Shown: positions 34,430 through 46,090, numbered from the stretch's first letter. The stretch: DNA of 64,000 bases from Angiostrongylus vasorum (GCA_018806985.1 JADANN010000203.1:1-64000); one strand, 5' to 3'. Translations and numbers: made by a program. The notes: generated by a model from the sequence alone, not told the origin.

Positions 34430-34700
34430 TACCTTATCTGACGGTTTAATTAATATAAAATTCTGGAAGTTCTAGCAAAAATGTTCATGAGCTTCACGGA
34501 TTATCTCACTGGTCGTGGTTTACTCCTGCGACATCTCTCTTCTGAATTTTGTGGTACTCCATCGAGTGAGTAGGCAACAACAGATTCTTTTATATTTCTT
34601 ACAATAGTGCCAATGAGTCAGTGTTTCTGGTGCCCAAGTTGTCAGAAACTACCAAAACATGGACGTAAAATATGCTTGAAATCTAAAACAAATCTGTAGC
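34430..34700 (+). repeat. Fragment of repeat X
   Basis: It resembles the repeat X copy C segment at about 60,150-60,300, with TTATATTTCTTACAATAGTG and, earlier, a TCATGAGCTTCACGGATTAT-like segment. It is more diverged than copies A-C. Confidence 0.45.
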
Positions 34701-34774
34701 TTTCAAGATTAGAACCCGTTTCTACGTTTTCATGTATTTAGTTAATCAGTTGGATGGCCCTTCCTCACTCTCGT

Positions 34775-34990
34775 GAGTGCCACAGTTTGATTTTTTATTT
34801 GTTTTTCCTTGGCACAATCATCGTCCTTGGTGGTGGTCTGCTTCTAACATCGCAACGTCAGCTGGGCCCATTCCTTAATCATGAAATCGTTACCATTTGC
34901 AAGTACAAATGTTTGACGTTAGCCACGCACACGTCCGCCACTTCTTGGATGGTCTTCTAAGAGGACGCTTCCACTTTTTTTGAATTCTCT
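34775..34990 (-). mobile_element. RTE-2 LINE, C-terminal end fragment
   Basis: A minus-strand frame reads KRPLRRPSKKW, like the KRPLGRPPTRW box near the C-terminus of RTE proteins. The rest is frameshifted. A better copy of the same region is at 52,780-53,010. 34,991-35,345 shows nothing I can assign. Confidence 0.5.
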
Positions 34991-35345
34991 CCTACTTTCT
35001 TCGTCGATCTGTTACCTGTTTTTCTTATTATGTGACCGACCTTGCGTTTCGCTATTGATGTGTATTTCCATGGAACCTGAAGACAGAATAGGTCCCGAAG
35101 ATTCGAGATAGCAACACGTTGTGAGTACAAGTTATATTTCAGATGACATTTTTAAGCACTCTGAGGCTGGCACGCAGCCCACGTCTCTGTTGCGAAACAG
35201 AGTGGTGGTAGTTTTGAATCGAAAAGACAGGCATGGAGTCTTAAGTTCGTTATCTGGTCAGCGACTTTCGGGAGAAACAAATGTGGCCCTTGCTGCTCTC
35301 TTTCTTTTTATTTTATTCTCTATCCATCTCGCCCTCCATGTTCAA

Positions 35346-36480
35346 TAAATGCCAAAGGTACACATATGAAGTTTTTTCTGTGAAAGGAGAGCCATCCTGT
35401 TCGATTTGTACGTCATCACCTTCTGTGTTCTTGATGAACTGAATCTCCACTGTTTCTTTGCGCTGTCTAACTTTCTTCTCGCTTCATTGTTCACTGGGTG
35501 TCGCTTCTGTTTCACTGGTAGAAAACGTGACGATTTCATTCGCGAAAAGAAGACTTGATAGAAATTTTCCATCAGCGCATATGCCTTTTCTCGTCCTAAT
35601 TGAGTTACTTCTTTATCCACTGTAGTGCATCAATAAACAGCTTTCTCTAAAGTGTGTGACATTGTAGAATCCCATTTTTATTGGGTGAGACTCAGGAGTC
35701 AATGAAAAGCTGTACTTTTTGTGGAACATTTCCGATAACGGGCGCTTAGAGTTCTTGTACGGAAACGACTCATTCTTTGTTCGACGTATGCTGATAGGAT
35801 CGCATTCGCTTTCGGCGTAGTCAAACCTTTCTCGTATTCGATAAAGGTTAAGACAAAATGCAGATAGCATTCCCGACTTACTCCATGACCCACGGGCTTG
35901 GACGTCATTCATGCAACAGAATCTCTACCGGAATCCTGCTTGCTGAACTAGCTGCGTCTCACCCAAGGTTTTCTATATGAGCAAAGAACAATCATCGTGA
36001 ATAGCTCGTAAACTACACTAAACAAGCAGATCGGACAACAGTTAAGAAGATTTCTTTGACCATCCCTTCTAAGGCAGGATTATCTTACGTGATGTCATCC
36101 GCTAGTCGAGGATTTTCTGTTTGTAACGGCATGATGTTATGCAGGTTGCGACAACTACCCTTTATTTGTTGCCTCCAGTTCTATGGAAGTCGGCGGTGAT
36201 TTATCGATCCCTAGAGCTTTGCCTTCTTCATGTTTGTTATTGCAACCTTTTATGTCAGAAGCCCGGTAAGTTTTTTCATCAGAGGTAGTTCCGGGGTACC
36301 CTATCGGGGATTATGGGACAAAAAAAGATTGGTGTATAACATTTTCGCTATCAATTCCATATCATGGCAGGTTGCAATGATAGTCCCTGCCTAGTTCAAC
36401 AGCGCAGATTGAAGAACATTATAGCTACAAATATTTCGACGACACTTCTTCAAATTGGATTGTTTTTGAACTGCATCCAA
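35346..36480 (-). mobile_element. RTE-2 LINE fragment (inverted partner of 5,775-6,990)
   Basis: Minus-strand frames read ANAILSAYVEQRMSRFRTRT (35,8xx), then LMENFYQVFFSRMKSSRFLP (35,5xx), matching the 6,397-6,760 frames of the left copy. The same point mutations and stops are largely shared, so both copies come from one dead ancestor by segmental duplication, not by two retrotransposition events. Confidence 0.65.
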
Positions 36481-37590
36481 TCATTTTTTCCTGCCTAACA
36501 CTTTCCATAACCTGTCTCCCTGCAGATAGCCGAGCGACTCGTGCTGGCGCCAGTATATCTTCCATTTTCACTTGTACCGTGCAACTGTAGCCCAAAGGGT
36601 TCTGCTCGCTCTAGAAAACTCGCTGTCTATCGCACTTCTTCCAGCGTTTTCTTGGAGAATTCTTACCACCGAGTCGGTGGTCTTTCCGCATCATGTTTGG
36701 CAACCCGAGAAATCCAGTTACTAACGGCCCTTGTCCATCGGTTTTCGTTTACACGCATTACGTGTCCGATCCAACTTTAGCAGCTCGGCGTATAGACCTC
36801 CGTTCTTAGTTCTTGATCACTGACGTAGGTCCGAGATTCGGATTCCTTCCATTACTCGTGTGGCACGGGATAGTCCTAGCACGGCCCTTTTAATTGCGCA
36901 TTGCACAACAATCAGTGGTCTTTCACACCGCTTACGCATCGACCAGGTTTGCGATATATATGTTAAGGTCGAAAGAATCGTGGATGCTGAAAAGGTGGGC
37001 GTGAAGTCAGGTGTTCTTTGTTCTCTTCATTACATCCAATAACCGATTCGTTCCTCATAAAAATCGTTTTGTGAGATTTAGCCGAAAGCCAATCTTTCCA
37101 CAGGCTTTGTCAAAAGTCGGCAAGCATACGTTCCGCTTGGCTAATGTTTGGTGTCATAAGGACGATGTCATTAGCAAAGCGAAGATGGTGTAAATGTTGT
37201 CTATCGAATTTCACTCCCATATTATCTCATTCCAAATTTCGCCTGACGTTTTGGGTGGCGGTAAATAATTTTGGCGAGATGGCATCGCCCTTCGCAACCC
37301 TTCCTTTCACGTCGATGTTAACGTCATTGTAGAATGGTGATATTTTGGTGGCAAAATTTTTTATATTGTCAGCGAAGAAATCTAATATACTGGGTATGGA
37401 CGTCGTGACAGTCCAGGCCTCCCTAGGATTTTTGTCCCAACTAAGACAAAAGCACTCCCTTTAAATCAATGAAAATGAAGCAAAGCGTGCTCTTGTACTC
37501 TCGCGATACAATGAGTCTTGTCATCATTTAGAAAATCCACATTCACAAAGGTGCTCGGTTATAGCAACGATAGGTTAAACACGGGTGAGA
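36481..37590 (-). mobile_element. RTE-1 LINE fragment (inverted partner of 4,740-5,770)
   Basis: This is the C-terminal part of the RTE-1 reverse transcriptase on the minus strand, in the same order and with the same join to RTE-2 as at 4,740-6,990. It includes the region encoding the KYHHF.../INIDVKGRVAKGD-like block near 37,310-37,270 and the C-terminal CVNENRWTRAV-like block near 36,750. Stops and frameshifts throughout. Confidence 0.65.
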
Positions 37591-37594
37591 GAAA

Positions 37595-37672
37595 GACGAT
37601 ACAGAGGACAGCGTTGGTGTGGTGGGGAAGGCGTTGGCCTCCAGAAAGTGTAATAACGAGGTTTGTAATATG
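37595..37672 (+). repeat. SINE-B head fragment
   Basis: GTTGGTGTGGTGGGGAAGGC followed by GTGTAATAACGAGGTT matches the SINE-B copy at 4,500-4,690 in reverse. It breaks off inside the B box, exactly where tRNA-Gly sequence starts. Confidence 0.5.
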
Positions 37673-37743
37673 TTCATTGGCCTAGAATCGAACCCGGATC
37701 GCCCGCGTGGCAGCCGAGCATTCTACCACTGAACCACCAATGC
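37673..37743 (-). tRNA. tRNA-Gly(GCC)-like sequence, probably a pseudogene
   Basis: On the minus strand a 71-nt tRNA-like sequence starts GCATTGGTGGTTCAGTGGTA, has anticodon loop CTGCCAC (GCC, glycine) and T-loop TTCGATT, and ends CCAATGAA. The first pair (G1-A72) and one T-stem pair are mismatched, and no CCA is encoded. Its 5' end is 2 bp from the terminus of the LTR at 37,746. It interrupts a SINE-B at the B box, so it is not in an ancestral position. Confidence 0.6.
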
Positions 37744-37745
37744 CA

Positions 37746-39098
37746 TGTAACGGCTAGTTAGCGGCGGCTACTAGCGGTTCAGTTTGTGTAGAATATAAGC
37801 CACGAGGGGTCTTTTGGTTGATGTATTGATCTACCAGCCTCACACTTAGGGTAACTAAACCTTTAATACATAAATATAACATTAACAACCTAGTAGTAAC
37901 GATGGAGAAGTAATGGTAGAGGAATGACGTGAGTTAAAGCTATGAGGTGCTAAGGCTAGTACTGAAGTGAGGCTAACAACGAGATAATGGCATTCAAATA
38001 TTACTATAGCATTAATAAGTAATTAACACAACTACATTAACAGTAATAATGAATAATTACCAAGAAGTAACCATTGGTTAGCCGTGAGCGATGCCGCGTC
38101 GCGTCTATCCGCGGCCGGCGCGGCGGCTGAGGGAGACAGTATGCTGGGGCGGAGAGGTATAGGCAGGTCGTATTTTCGGCTGAGCTAAGATTTCAACATT
38201 ATAGCGATGAAGTGCATTTTAGCGGATCAATAAGGACGGTAAGTGATGAGTCATCTACGGAACACAGTCAGGCGGCTGGTCGTGGATAACGCTATGTCAG
38301 CAACGTGAAGCATCGATGAGTGCCACCATTGCCTAAGAGTCAACGGCCAGTACGATAATGGCTGGAAACTGATAAGCCTATAGCGGCTTAACAGAATACG
38401 CAGCATAAGTTGGCCGCTCAGCGGCGTTGTACGCATGGTGTACAATGCGGGAGGAATGGTACATGCCACCGATGGCGTTGCAAACATAACGCATTTGGAA
38501 ACACCCGCCACTACTGACATTGCGCCGTAGACAAGCTAAGAAACTAGATACAATAATCTTCTGATTACTGAAAGATGAATGTGAATGAATAAGAATGAGT
38601 GAGTATGACTGTGAATGAGTTGTGGTGATTGAGGATGACAAGGAATGATGCTGTGAGGAGCGGATTATCCGCGTTACCGCTCGGGGGGTATGGTGAGTGA
38701 TGGTATGTCGCCGCCGTCGAAGGCACCTGGCTTATATTGGCTGCAGGGGGCCGCATGCGTATGCAACCGCGGTTAATCTGGATTGTTGATCGTGGACTGC
38801 AGTAGACTGTACCTAACTGGCTCAAATATCAACTTCTTTGGCTTCATTGTTTCGCAAAGCAAAGTAGTAAACTGTTTCCACTGTTACTCCTCCTCCTTCG
38901 GATAAGCCATTGTTGGTGTGCTACTGAAGTCAAACCTGAATCGCTACCGTGCCTGAAACACTCAAATATAATTGACCGAGTAGATTATAGAAAGTTACAT
39001 TGCGGTGTTTGATGTGCGACTGTGACGCGGCCATATATGGACATCAAATGTTATTGTTTAGAAAGATAGAGAACTTTTCCAGATAGAAGTTCTCTACA
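37746..39098 (-). mobile_element. 1.35-kb LTR, minus orientation
   Basis: Read on the minus strand it runs TGTAGAGAACTTCTATCTGG...AACTAGCCGTTACA, with canonical TG and CA ends and a length of 1,353 bp. It is nearly identical to 32,509-33,858 but inverted to it. No internal retroelement genes lie beside it and no matching target duplication is seen (CTGAC on one side, CCA on the other). After its CA end come TG and then tRNA-Gly sequence in sense orientation. Confidence 0.7.
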
Positions 39099-39114
39099 CT
39101 GACGGCGCTCGTTG

Positions 39115-39885
39115 CAACTCGTTGCGATTGCCAAGGACCCAACCCTTTCTGAATGCGAGAAATTGGCACCAGACTTGCCCGAGATTGACCTGCTCCTCGC
39201 AATCCACAACAGTTGACCACTACCTGTAATGAAAATATGGGCTCGCCCTTTGACGGCTACTCCAGGGCTTCAGATAAGATCTCCATGGTTAGCACTCAAC
39301 AATACCGTTGAAGAGCAACGAAATCGATGGACAGCAGTTAAAGTAAGTTGGAAATCCAAAGACCAACAGTTATGGATGCAAGGAAAGAAAGAGAATACAG
39401 GACGTGCTAGCATCCTCACAAGGAGTGATATCGCATCGTGAAAAATGTCTCCTATAATGTATTGTAGAGAGTGTTCAGGATAGTGCTTGTACCTCTAGCC
39501 GACGTTTCATTATTCCTAGGCAAAATGAAGCAAATAAGTAGAAAAACCAATTTCGACTTAGTACAGCATTTTAACAGCATATATGACAAAATAAATTCCA
39601 ATAAATTCCACCGAAGATATCTAAGTGGGAAACGGTAGATGAGGGCGGTGAAACGTTCAGGAAGAAATCGTGAACTAAGTGAAAAGCTAAAATTTCGGCT
39701 GGTTCAACCTTCTTCTGCACAAGTGGGATACTTTTCCCGGTACTTGTCCACACACCTTTAATAGACAAATTGTTTCTGATTTAGTAAACAATTTTAAGAG
39801 ATCTAGGCAGGTGTAGGTGCTGTCGGTAAGACAAAATAGTACGAAACTAGAAGAAGAAGAAACAGGATAAATAATTCCAGTCCTT
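39115..39885 (-). repeat. Segment paired with 2,561-3,310
   Basis: This is the inverted partner of the left-hand segment, as shown by the TCCACAACAGTTGACCACTA and GATATCGCATCGTGAAAAAT landmarks. It is non-coding as far as I can see. Confidence 0.55.
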
Positions 39886-40258
39886 ACTTATTTGGACAGT
39901 TGGACGTTCCGTCCTCACTGGATGTGCGGGCCCCATCATAATCTCCATCTTTGAGGCATTCCTAGCCTAACCATGGTTTATCCCTGGGAGTCCTGATGTC
40001 AGCCAAAGTTCGCCACAGGTCGTCACCACCAGACAGCAGTTGCCGCGTGTGTAAATCAGAGGGAAGATTTGATACCAGGACGGTAGCTGATCTTGGTATT
40101 GGCCTACCCTTAGATGGGTTTCTTGATGAAAACGCCGGACTCCTTCTCGGCTTGTGAGACCCTGCCGCGGTTATGAACCTCCTCGCTCCACATCGCCGCC
40201 CAACATCCCAGGAACATCTCGCAGCCACGATGAGGTGGTAAACCGTTGGGAGAATTCT
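39886..40258 (-). repeat. Interspersed repeat R1
   Basis: A nearly complete R1 on the minus strand, from CTTACTTATTTGGACAGTTG to AGCCACGATGAGGTGGTAAA (plus-strand text). It is the inverted counterpart of 2,240-2,560 but carries an extra inner segment of about 50-60 bp (around 40,030-40,090) absent from the left copy. Confidence 0.65.
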
Positions 40259-40259
40259 G

Positions 40260-41762
40260 ATTTTTATTGGGATTAAAATGCGTTTTTAAAAAACCCTTCT
40301 ATCCAAAAAATTCTTCGTCCTTTTGAAAGCATTGCCACTGAAATGATTTGCCCATTTAATACATTAGCAAATCGCAAAAGTCACACGAGAGACTGTGGTG
40401 TTTACAATTTACGAAAAACAATAACACGTGAAGAATAATGGGTGAACCAGTAGAATGAGTGGTTTTCACAGCAGGCAGGATGTGTCTTTCCAATAGCTCA
40501 ACATCCGAGGTTCGACATGTTCTCTCATCACTAAAATGCCATACAATCAAAGGCGAGATATTACCGAAAGCGGTGAAATGGTGCACAGCAAAGTATATCG
40601 AGACAAAATAAAGGAAGGTAAAGTGTCATGAAAGCACAAGATGCTAGTATTTCTCATTTTCGTCCACACAAAGATGTTTGAGTCTGTCAGCATGAGCACT
40701 AGAGAATGCCTAAGTCAAAGAGGGATGATTTCCAAGTGAGTAATTGAAATTTGTATACGACCCGTGCTATGGCATACGTCCCATCGAAGGTCGAATGTTT
40801 TTCCAGTTCCATTTTTGCTTATCATTTTCCACAGCGGTTGTGGGAAAAGGCAAATTACGAAAAACATATGTGTTCACTGATAATTCATGAGCACCAAAAT
40901 GTGGATGATTTCGAAAAGTTCTTTTTAACACCATGGAAAATATCGAGAGCGAAGAAAAATCGAAGGATCATGAAAAACGGAAAGAGTAAAAGATGGAGGA
41001 AAATGATATAAGGAGACATGATCCTTTCTAAATCTTATCCAATCAGCGTTGTAGAACAGCCATACGACAGTCACAGGTTTATAGAACCATTTCCCGACGG
41101 AAGGGAGAATGCATTTATTTCTAAATTTGTGGAGTATTTCCATAACGATAGAGGGTAAAGTGTTCAGTGCTGATCCATTTCTCCGTGTTTCGCGGAACTG
41201 ATTTCATCAAACATCCCGGAAATGGTTTAATGACTATTTGGCCCATACAATGGCTCGCTTTTTGTCATCGATAAATGAAGGCAGTACTTTAACCTATGCA
41301 GTAAATTTTGGCACCGACTTGCAGACCATGGCAATTCGAGGTGCAGGAACGAACCACGTCTGGCGTGAATTGCCGTGCACCTGCAACCGATGAGCTACGG
41401 CAACCCCGTTTGCATAGAATACCACAAAACAGCAATTTATTTCCAATGTTCTATTATTTTTCTCTTAATAGTACTCTTTTCACGAGTTCCTCTTTAGGCA
41501 ATTGTGAACGGAGGATGTGAGAGTTTTTTTCGGTTATTAACAGGAAAAATTTTTCCTATGACCACTTTTTAAGCAGGAATTTTTAGATCAGCCAATAACA
41601 CCAGCACTTACTATTTATCACAACGCAAACCCTTTTCATCACATGAATGTCCTCATTGAACACATTTGCACATACGAGTTTATTATTTTTGTGGAGTTTA
41701 ATTGGAAAAGTTCAAATAAATGCGCAATTTATTCCAGACGGTTCTGCAGTTCAATTCGCATT
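40260..41762 (-). repeat. Downstream block of gene copy 2
   Basis: This is the inverted counterpart of 978-2,228 and of 51,181-52,680, lying just after the stop of gene copy 2. It includes a SINE-C insertion (about 41,175-41,440) shared with the 51-kb block and absent from the 1-kb block. Confidence 0.7.
41300..41415 (-). repeat. SINE-C head (tRNA-derived)
   Basis: On the minus strand GGGTTGCCGTAGCTCATCGG is followed by the B-box-like GTTCGTTCC, the arrangement of a tRNA-derived SINE head. It is the counterpart of 51,535-51,640. Confidence 0.5.
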
Positions 41763-43357
41763 TTAGGTGACGGTCGCAAATGCCGAGAAGAAGTTCGCTC
41801 CAAATGGACCCGATGCCAGCATTCGAACTGCTCTGTCAACCACACTTTGCCACATCTCTCTGGACCAGTTCGCCATGATGATGTTTGTGGTCTAGACAGT
41901 TCTCTTCCTTTTAAAACGAATTTTTGCAGAAAAAGAACTATTCAAACCGTGAGGCTTCCAGAAATTGACAAAGGCTCGGGAGGAATGGTTCCGATATTCA
42001 TGTTCATATTTATGTTACACATCATAACTCCGTCTCCAGTGCATAAAGAAGTCACCGTGTTGCCGACGATGATGCAGTGCGGCTTCATCATGCCTCCCAT
42101 AACTGCAAGTAACTTTTTATTCAAACATTTGCAAGCATTAAAGGATTAAATCAAACACGAAACATAGGTTCCGTTAGTGATTTTGATTAGTGATTAGAAT
42201 ATTAACGATAATAACAGCAACAAATAAAAAATAATATTAATACTAATAGCATCAATAATAATCGGACAATTAAGTGTATACATTGCTCTGAAGGAACCAG
42301 CTCTTTAGTAAACCTGAAGAAAAAACTACGACGAACGAAGGACACTAAACCTTTTCTTCCACAGCTAATTGATTTCCACATCTCCGCCTAATTCAGACGA
42401 TTTTAGAACCGAATAGAAGAAACTGCGGGCAATCTGAATGCCCTTACGCCTTGCATGTTAAAGGCACAGAATGGTTGTTAGAAGTTAAAGACTCACAATT
42501 CATTGTTGGATCTTGGTCAACGGTTACTTGCTGGCATTCTAACGGATTATAATTGATCTGAACAGTGAGCTGACCCAAAATGATTGCGATTATAGCATCA
42601 CGAGAGGCCCAGCACCACGACCTTGGCGTTCGAGAACATCAATGACCTCAAGAACAAACTTCTTCACTAGATTTGGTAGCATTTGTATTGAAAGCTTTTT
42701 TCAGTCAAAGTTAAACTCATGCAATGCCAAATAAACCGTGTTGAAACTAAAAACGCTGACGAAATTTCTGGGAATTTAAATTTACTTCCTTCACCCATCC
42801 AGAAACAGCGAAAAGAAAGAGCTTGAAAGCTAAGAGATGTTAACTCACCGCTTGCATTACAAATACGTGATACAAATGCCTGAGCTCCTCGCCATGCTAG
42901 TTGCAATGCCAGGAACTCTGGAAGGGACACTGGCTGTGGTGGAGAAAACCATTGCTGTAGGCAAGGTGAAGCCGGTTAAGTTAAAGTTCTTAGTACTTGC
43001 TGCAACAGATTCCGTAGTTTCAATGCGAATAATTAAAATTTATGCAATACTGTTGGACTTATTTCCCTAGGAATCATTTTTCATTTTCTTCTTCTGCGAC
43101 TCAAAAATTAATAGTATTTTTATGAAACAGTTCGTACTAAAACAGTTCCTGAATTGTGATGAAGACCTGGATCTACTCAGTCCGCCTAACGCTGACGAGT
43201 TTAAATCTATGGCTGGAAAGGTGTCTACTCCAATGACAACATTGTAATCAATACCTTGACCGGGTGGCATCACTCCACATCCCAACACTGTCGAAACCAT
43301 GGCTTCCAGCGAAATGAGAAAGGCCAGAATTTTTGCTACGTTTGCAACACCATTCAT
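41763..43357 (-). pseudogene. Secreted-protein family gene, copy 2 (all five exons, frameshifted)
   Basis: Minus-strand exons: 1, 43,357-43,255; 2, 42,999-42,849; 3, 42,666-42,497; 4, 42,102-41,948; 5, 41,891-41,763. All introns are GT-AG. Exon 1 starts MNGVANVAKILAFLISLEAM and continues VSTVLGCGVMPPGQ, a clear signal peptide (short basic start, hydrophobic core) with likely cleavage near G-C-G. Exon 2 reads STKNFNLTGFTLPTAMVFST. Exon 4 holds MGGMMKPHCIIVGNTVTSLC and PPEPLSISGSLT. Exon 5 holds TTNIIMANWSREMWQ. Without errors the exons sum to 705 nt, a secreted protein of about 234 residues. An extra T near the end of exon 2 brings in a stop, and a 2-nt gain in exon 3 brings in another, so this copy looks dead. 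Function unknown. Pairs of cysteines (LGCG, PHC, SLC) could form disulfides. Confidence 0.75.
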
Positions 43358-43359
43358 GA

Positions 43360-45055
43360 TTGGCTCCTAAAATCTACGGAAATACTGCAGACTCGGGTTA
43401 GAACAATGTTCCTGTTTTCTGGATCGAATTATTCACAGAGCAACAACAGATTACACATTCAGCACTTTACGTGAGTGAAGTCAGCCACGCAGATATTTTT
43501 GCAGCTCATTTACTTTACGAAGGCCTTCGTGAATACCGATCTCGTTGAATTTAATACGAAAACCTTCGCAGCACTTTTGGGAGAGATTCTGCTATGACAA
43601 ATCACATGGAATCGGTTAATGAGATGGAATAAATGTCAAATGCTTATTGGTAGCGACGAATGTGAAGGTGACCGCTCTAAAAGAATTCAATGAATGGGCC
43701 AATTATTCAGATGCCACTGCTTAAATTGGGCTCCCACCATCTCGTCTGTGTTGTTGTGGCATAAAATCCTGACTTTCCCACAAATAAATAAATTCACAAT
43801 CGAGAAGGAGCCGTTCTTACAAGTGCAGTTTTGAGAAAAATCTGTCAGAGAACATATCGATTGACAAATCGGAAACAAAACATTCCGTTCTAAGTGTTCT
43901 TGGCAGCAAGTTTCTTAAGCTATCCCAGTCACCACGGCTGTGAAACCTCCTTTGTTGATGGCGACGCTAACTGTTGTACAAAATAAAAGCCCCAAAGAAC
44001 TTAAGGATTCAGAAATAGGAAGTGAGTAACATCGCACCAAGAATCCATTAGTGTAGTTAAAGAAAAGAAAACCTGAATGAGAAAAAAATAGAAAAAAGCA
44101 ACTACATTAAGGCACTTTAAGGCACCAGGTGTTGTCTTAGGGCACAAGGGACACCTCACTGTTTGAATTGCTAATGCATCGAGATGAGAAGAAGGAATGA
44201 ACATTCTGAAGACAGTGACTGATGTTGCAATGACCCTGAGACCTCCATAGTAACCATTTTAGGCGTTCCAAGTTTCTAACAAACGCGGATGTTTATGGAG
44301 CGCTGCTATTTGCGCGAAATTTCTCCACGAAGTACAACCAAACAAAATTCGCTCTGTACCGTTCGTATAGTGAAGTTTCTATGTAATGGTTACAAACTCA
44401 CAACTGGGTGAATTCATTTGGAAAGATGTTCGAGAAGAGAGCTCTGAATGAAATCGGAATGATGTTTTCTTAAAGGAACTGGTCAATTCCATTCATTCAA
44501 TATCAACTGTTTTCAAGTAATACGTATTTGTTTACCCAAAACAGCGTTTGAGAGGATGTTTGGCTACATCTCATCAGAAAACCCCTGCTCTCAACACAAT
44601 AGCAGCATTTTCGGTAGTGGAGGCCAGTAGAACTCGTTCTTCAGTTCACAAAATTGCTGTGTATCGCACAACGTCTTGGACACCGGATTTGAAAAAATGC
44701 TTACTGATGACCGTGCCTAACGAGAGTGGAAAATTGTTCTGCAAAGAATATGCTTTACAAGGTGAAATGCACTACGGTAGTGAACGACTTAGCTGAGGGA
44801 AGTTGAAGATTCCACTCATCACCAAAACGTTGACTCTCCGACATCGAATGTAACAAATCCTGTTTTGTTGTTTACGCGAATGACAAATCGAATGCCATAT
44901 CGGGTCCCGTTATGAGTTTTTTAAATGAAAGCTGAGTAAAGGTGAATAAGCGGTTCCTTGTTGTTTTCGTCGAATTCCAGAGCAACGAGCTACTTTGCCA
45001 CAACATTCCCGCTGCGTTTTCAATGCGATACCCTACAAAGCGAATTTCAGCCGAT
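43360..45055. other. Unassigned region upstream of gene copy 2
   Basis: It should contain the promoter of gene copy 2, but I see no convincing motif. The short frames at 44,548-44,796 and 43,687-43,878 have no recognisable domain. Confidence 0.4.
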
Positions 45056-45059
45056 GTAG

Positions 45060-46090
45060 TAAAATATCTAGGCAGTCAGTTACCTACTACTCACTATACG
45101 AACAATCTTCGCGAGCTCTATAAAAATTTTACAAACAACATACCACGATTTTATAACGACATTAACAGCGAAGTCAAAAGAGGGGTTAGGCAAGGCGATA
45201 ACATCTCGCCAAAATTATATCCCGCCTTGCGCGAGCGGCATCGTTCGTATAGCATCAAACAGTCCGCACGTGGAACTAATGCTTGCCGACTTTGATAAAC
45301 CCTGTGAAAAAGATTAGTCTTCGACTAAAGTATCACAAAAAACGATGTTCATGAGGAACGGATTTGGTTTCTTATGCCACATTCACGCTCAACGGTAAGA
45401 ATCTCTCTTAATTACCCAGTTACGTTTATCTATGTCGGGAAATCAATATGACGAACGACCTAGCTCCAGAATTGAGCAGAAGGAAACGAGCGGCTTGGGA
45501 AAGCTTTTAAGAGCATCAAGCATGTAGTGAAGAAAACAAGGAACGCCGGACTCCGTGCCCACCTTTTCGACTCAACACCAACTTGATGCCTTAAAGTACG
45601 CGTCAGAAACCTGGTCGTTACCTAAGCAGGATGAAAGATCACTCAGCGTTATTGAACAAGTAATTGCAAGGGCGATGTTAAGAGTACTCCAAGTCACACA
45701 AGTTAGGGAAGGGATCGTATCAAATATATCGTTATATACGCTAAGCTATCGAAGATAAGGTGGGCCGGACACGTGGTGCGTATGAGCGAGATCCGAAGGA
45801 CAAGAACCCTTATGGACTGGATTTTCTGGAACGTCAAACGTACTGCAAGAAGACCACAGACCCGATTGCCAGGGTTCTTCTCGAAAAGCTTTAGAGAAAA
45901 GTTGTGATGCTGATCGAGTTCCTGGAGTGAGCAGAACCTGCTTGGCTACTCTTGCACACAATAGAGAAAAGTGGAAAATTTACTGCGCCTGCTCGAGTCA
46001 CTTGGCGATCAACGGGACGATTTTATGGAGTGACTCTAACGCGAATGGGGGAGACCAGTGCGACCAGTGTAGATCAGGGTCAGCAAGGTT
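45060..46090 (+). mobile_element. RTE-1 LINE, C-terminal reverse transcriptase fragment
   Basis: The frame reads NNLRELYKNFTNNIPRFYND, then EVKRGVRQGDNISPKLYPAL (motif B region), and then, after frameshifts, YVYLCREINMTNDLAPELSR, RRTPCPPF...ASETWSLPKQDERSLSVIEQ and a C-terminal end around 45,760-45,990. There is no FADD box and no endonuclease. Its start in mid-domain and its many frameshifts mark an old, 5'-truncated copy. Confidence 0.8.

Noticed and set aside
37673..37743. Functional tRNA-Gly gene
   Set aside because: First acceptor pair and a T-stem pair are mismatched, and it sits in repeat debris; kept as a likely pseudogene.
32509..39098. Complete LTR retrotransposon bounded by the two 1.35-kb LTRs
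   Set aside because: The LTRs are inverted, and the interior holds LINE leaders and tRNA sequence, with no gag, protease or integrase.
41643..42149. 168-residue open frame on the plus strand
   Set aside because: It runs antisense across exons 4 and 5 and the intron of gene copy 2; the sense strand has matching splice sites and conserved residues in three copies.
42667..42930. Frame MSLPEFLALQLAWRGAQAF on the minus strand as a gene start
   Set aside because: It is exon 2 of gene copy 2 in the wrong frame; the frame joined to exon 1 by splicing is conserved between copies.
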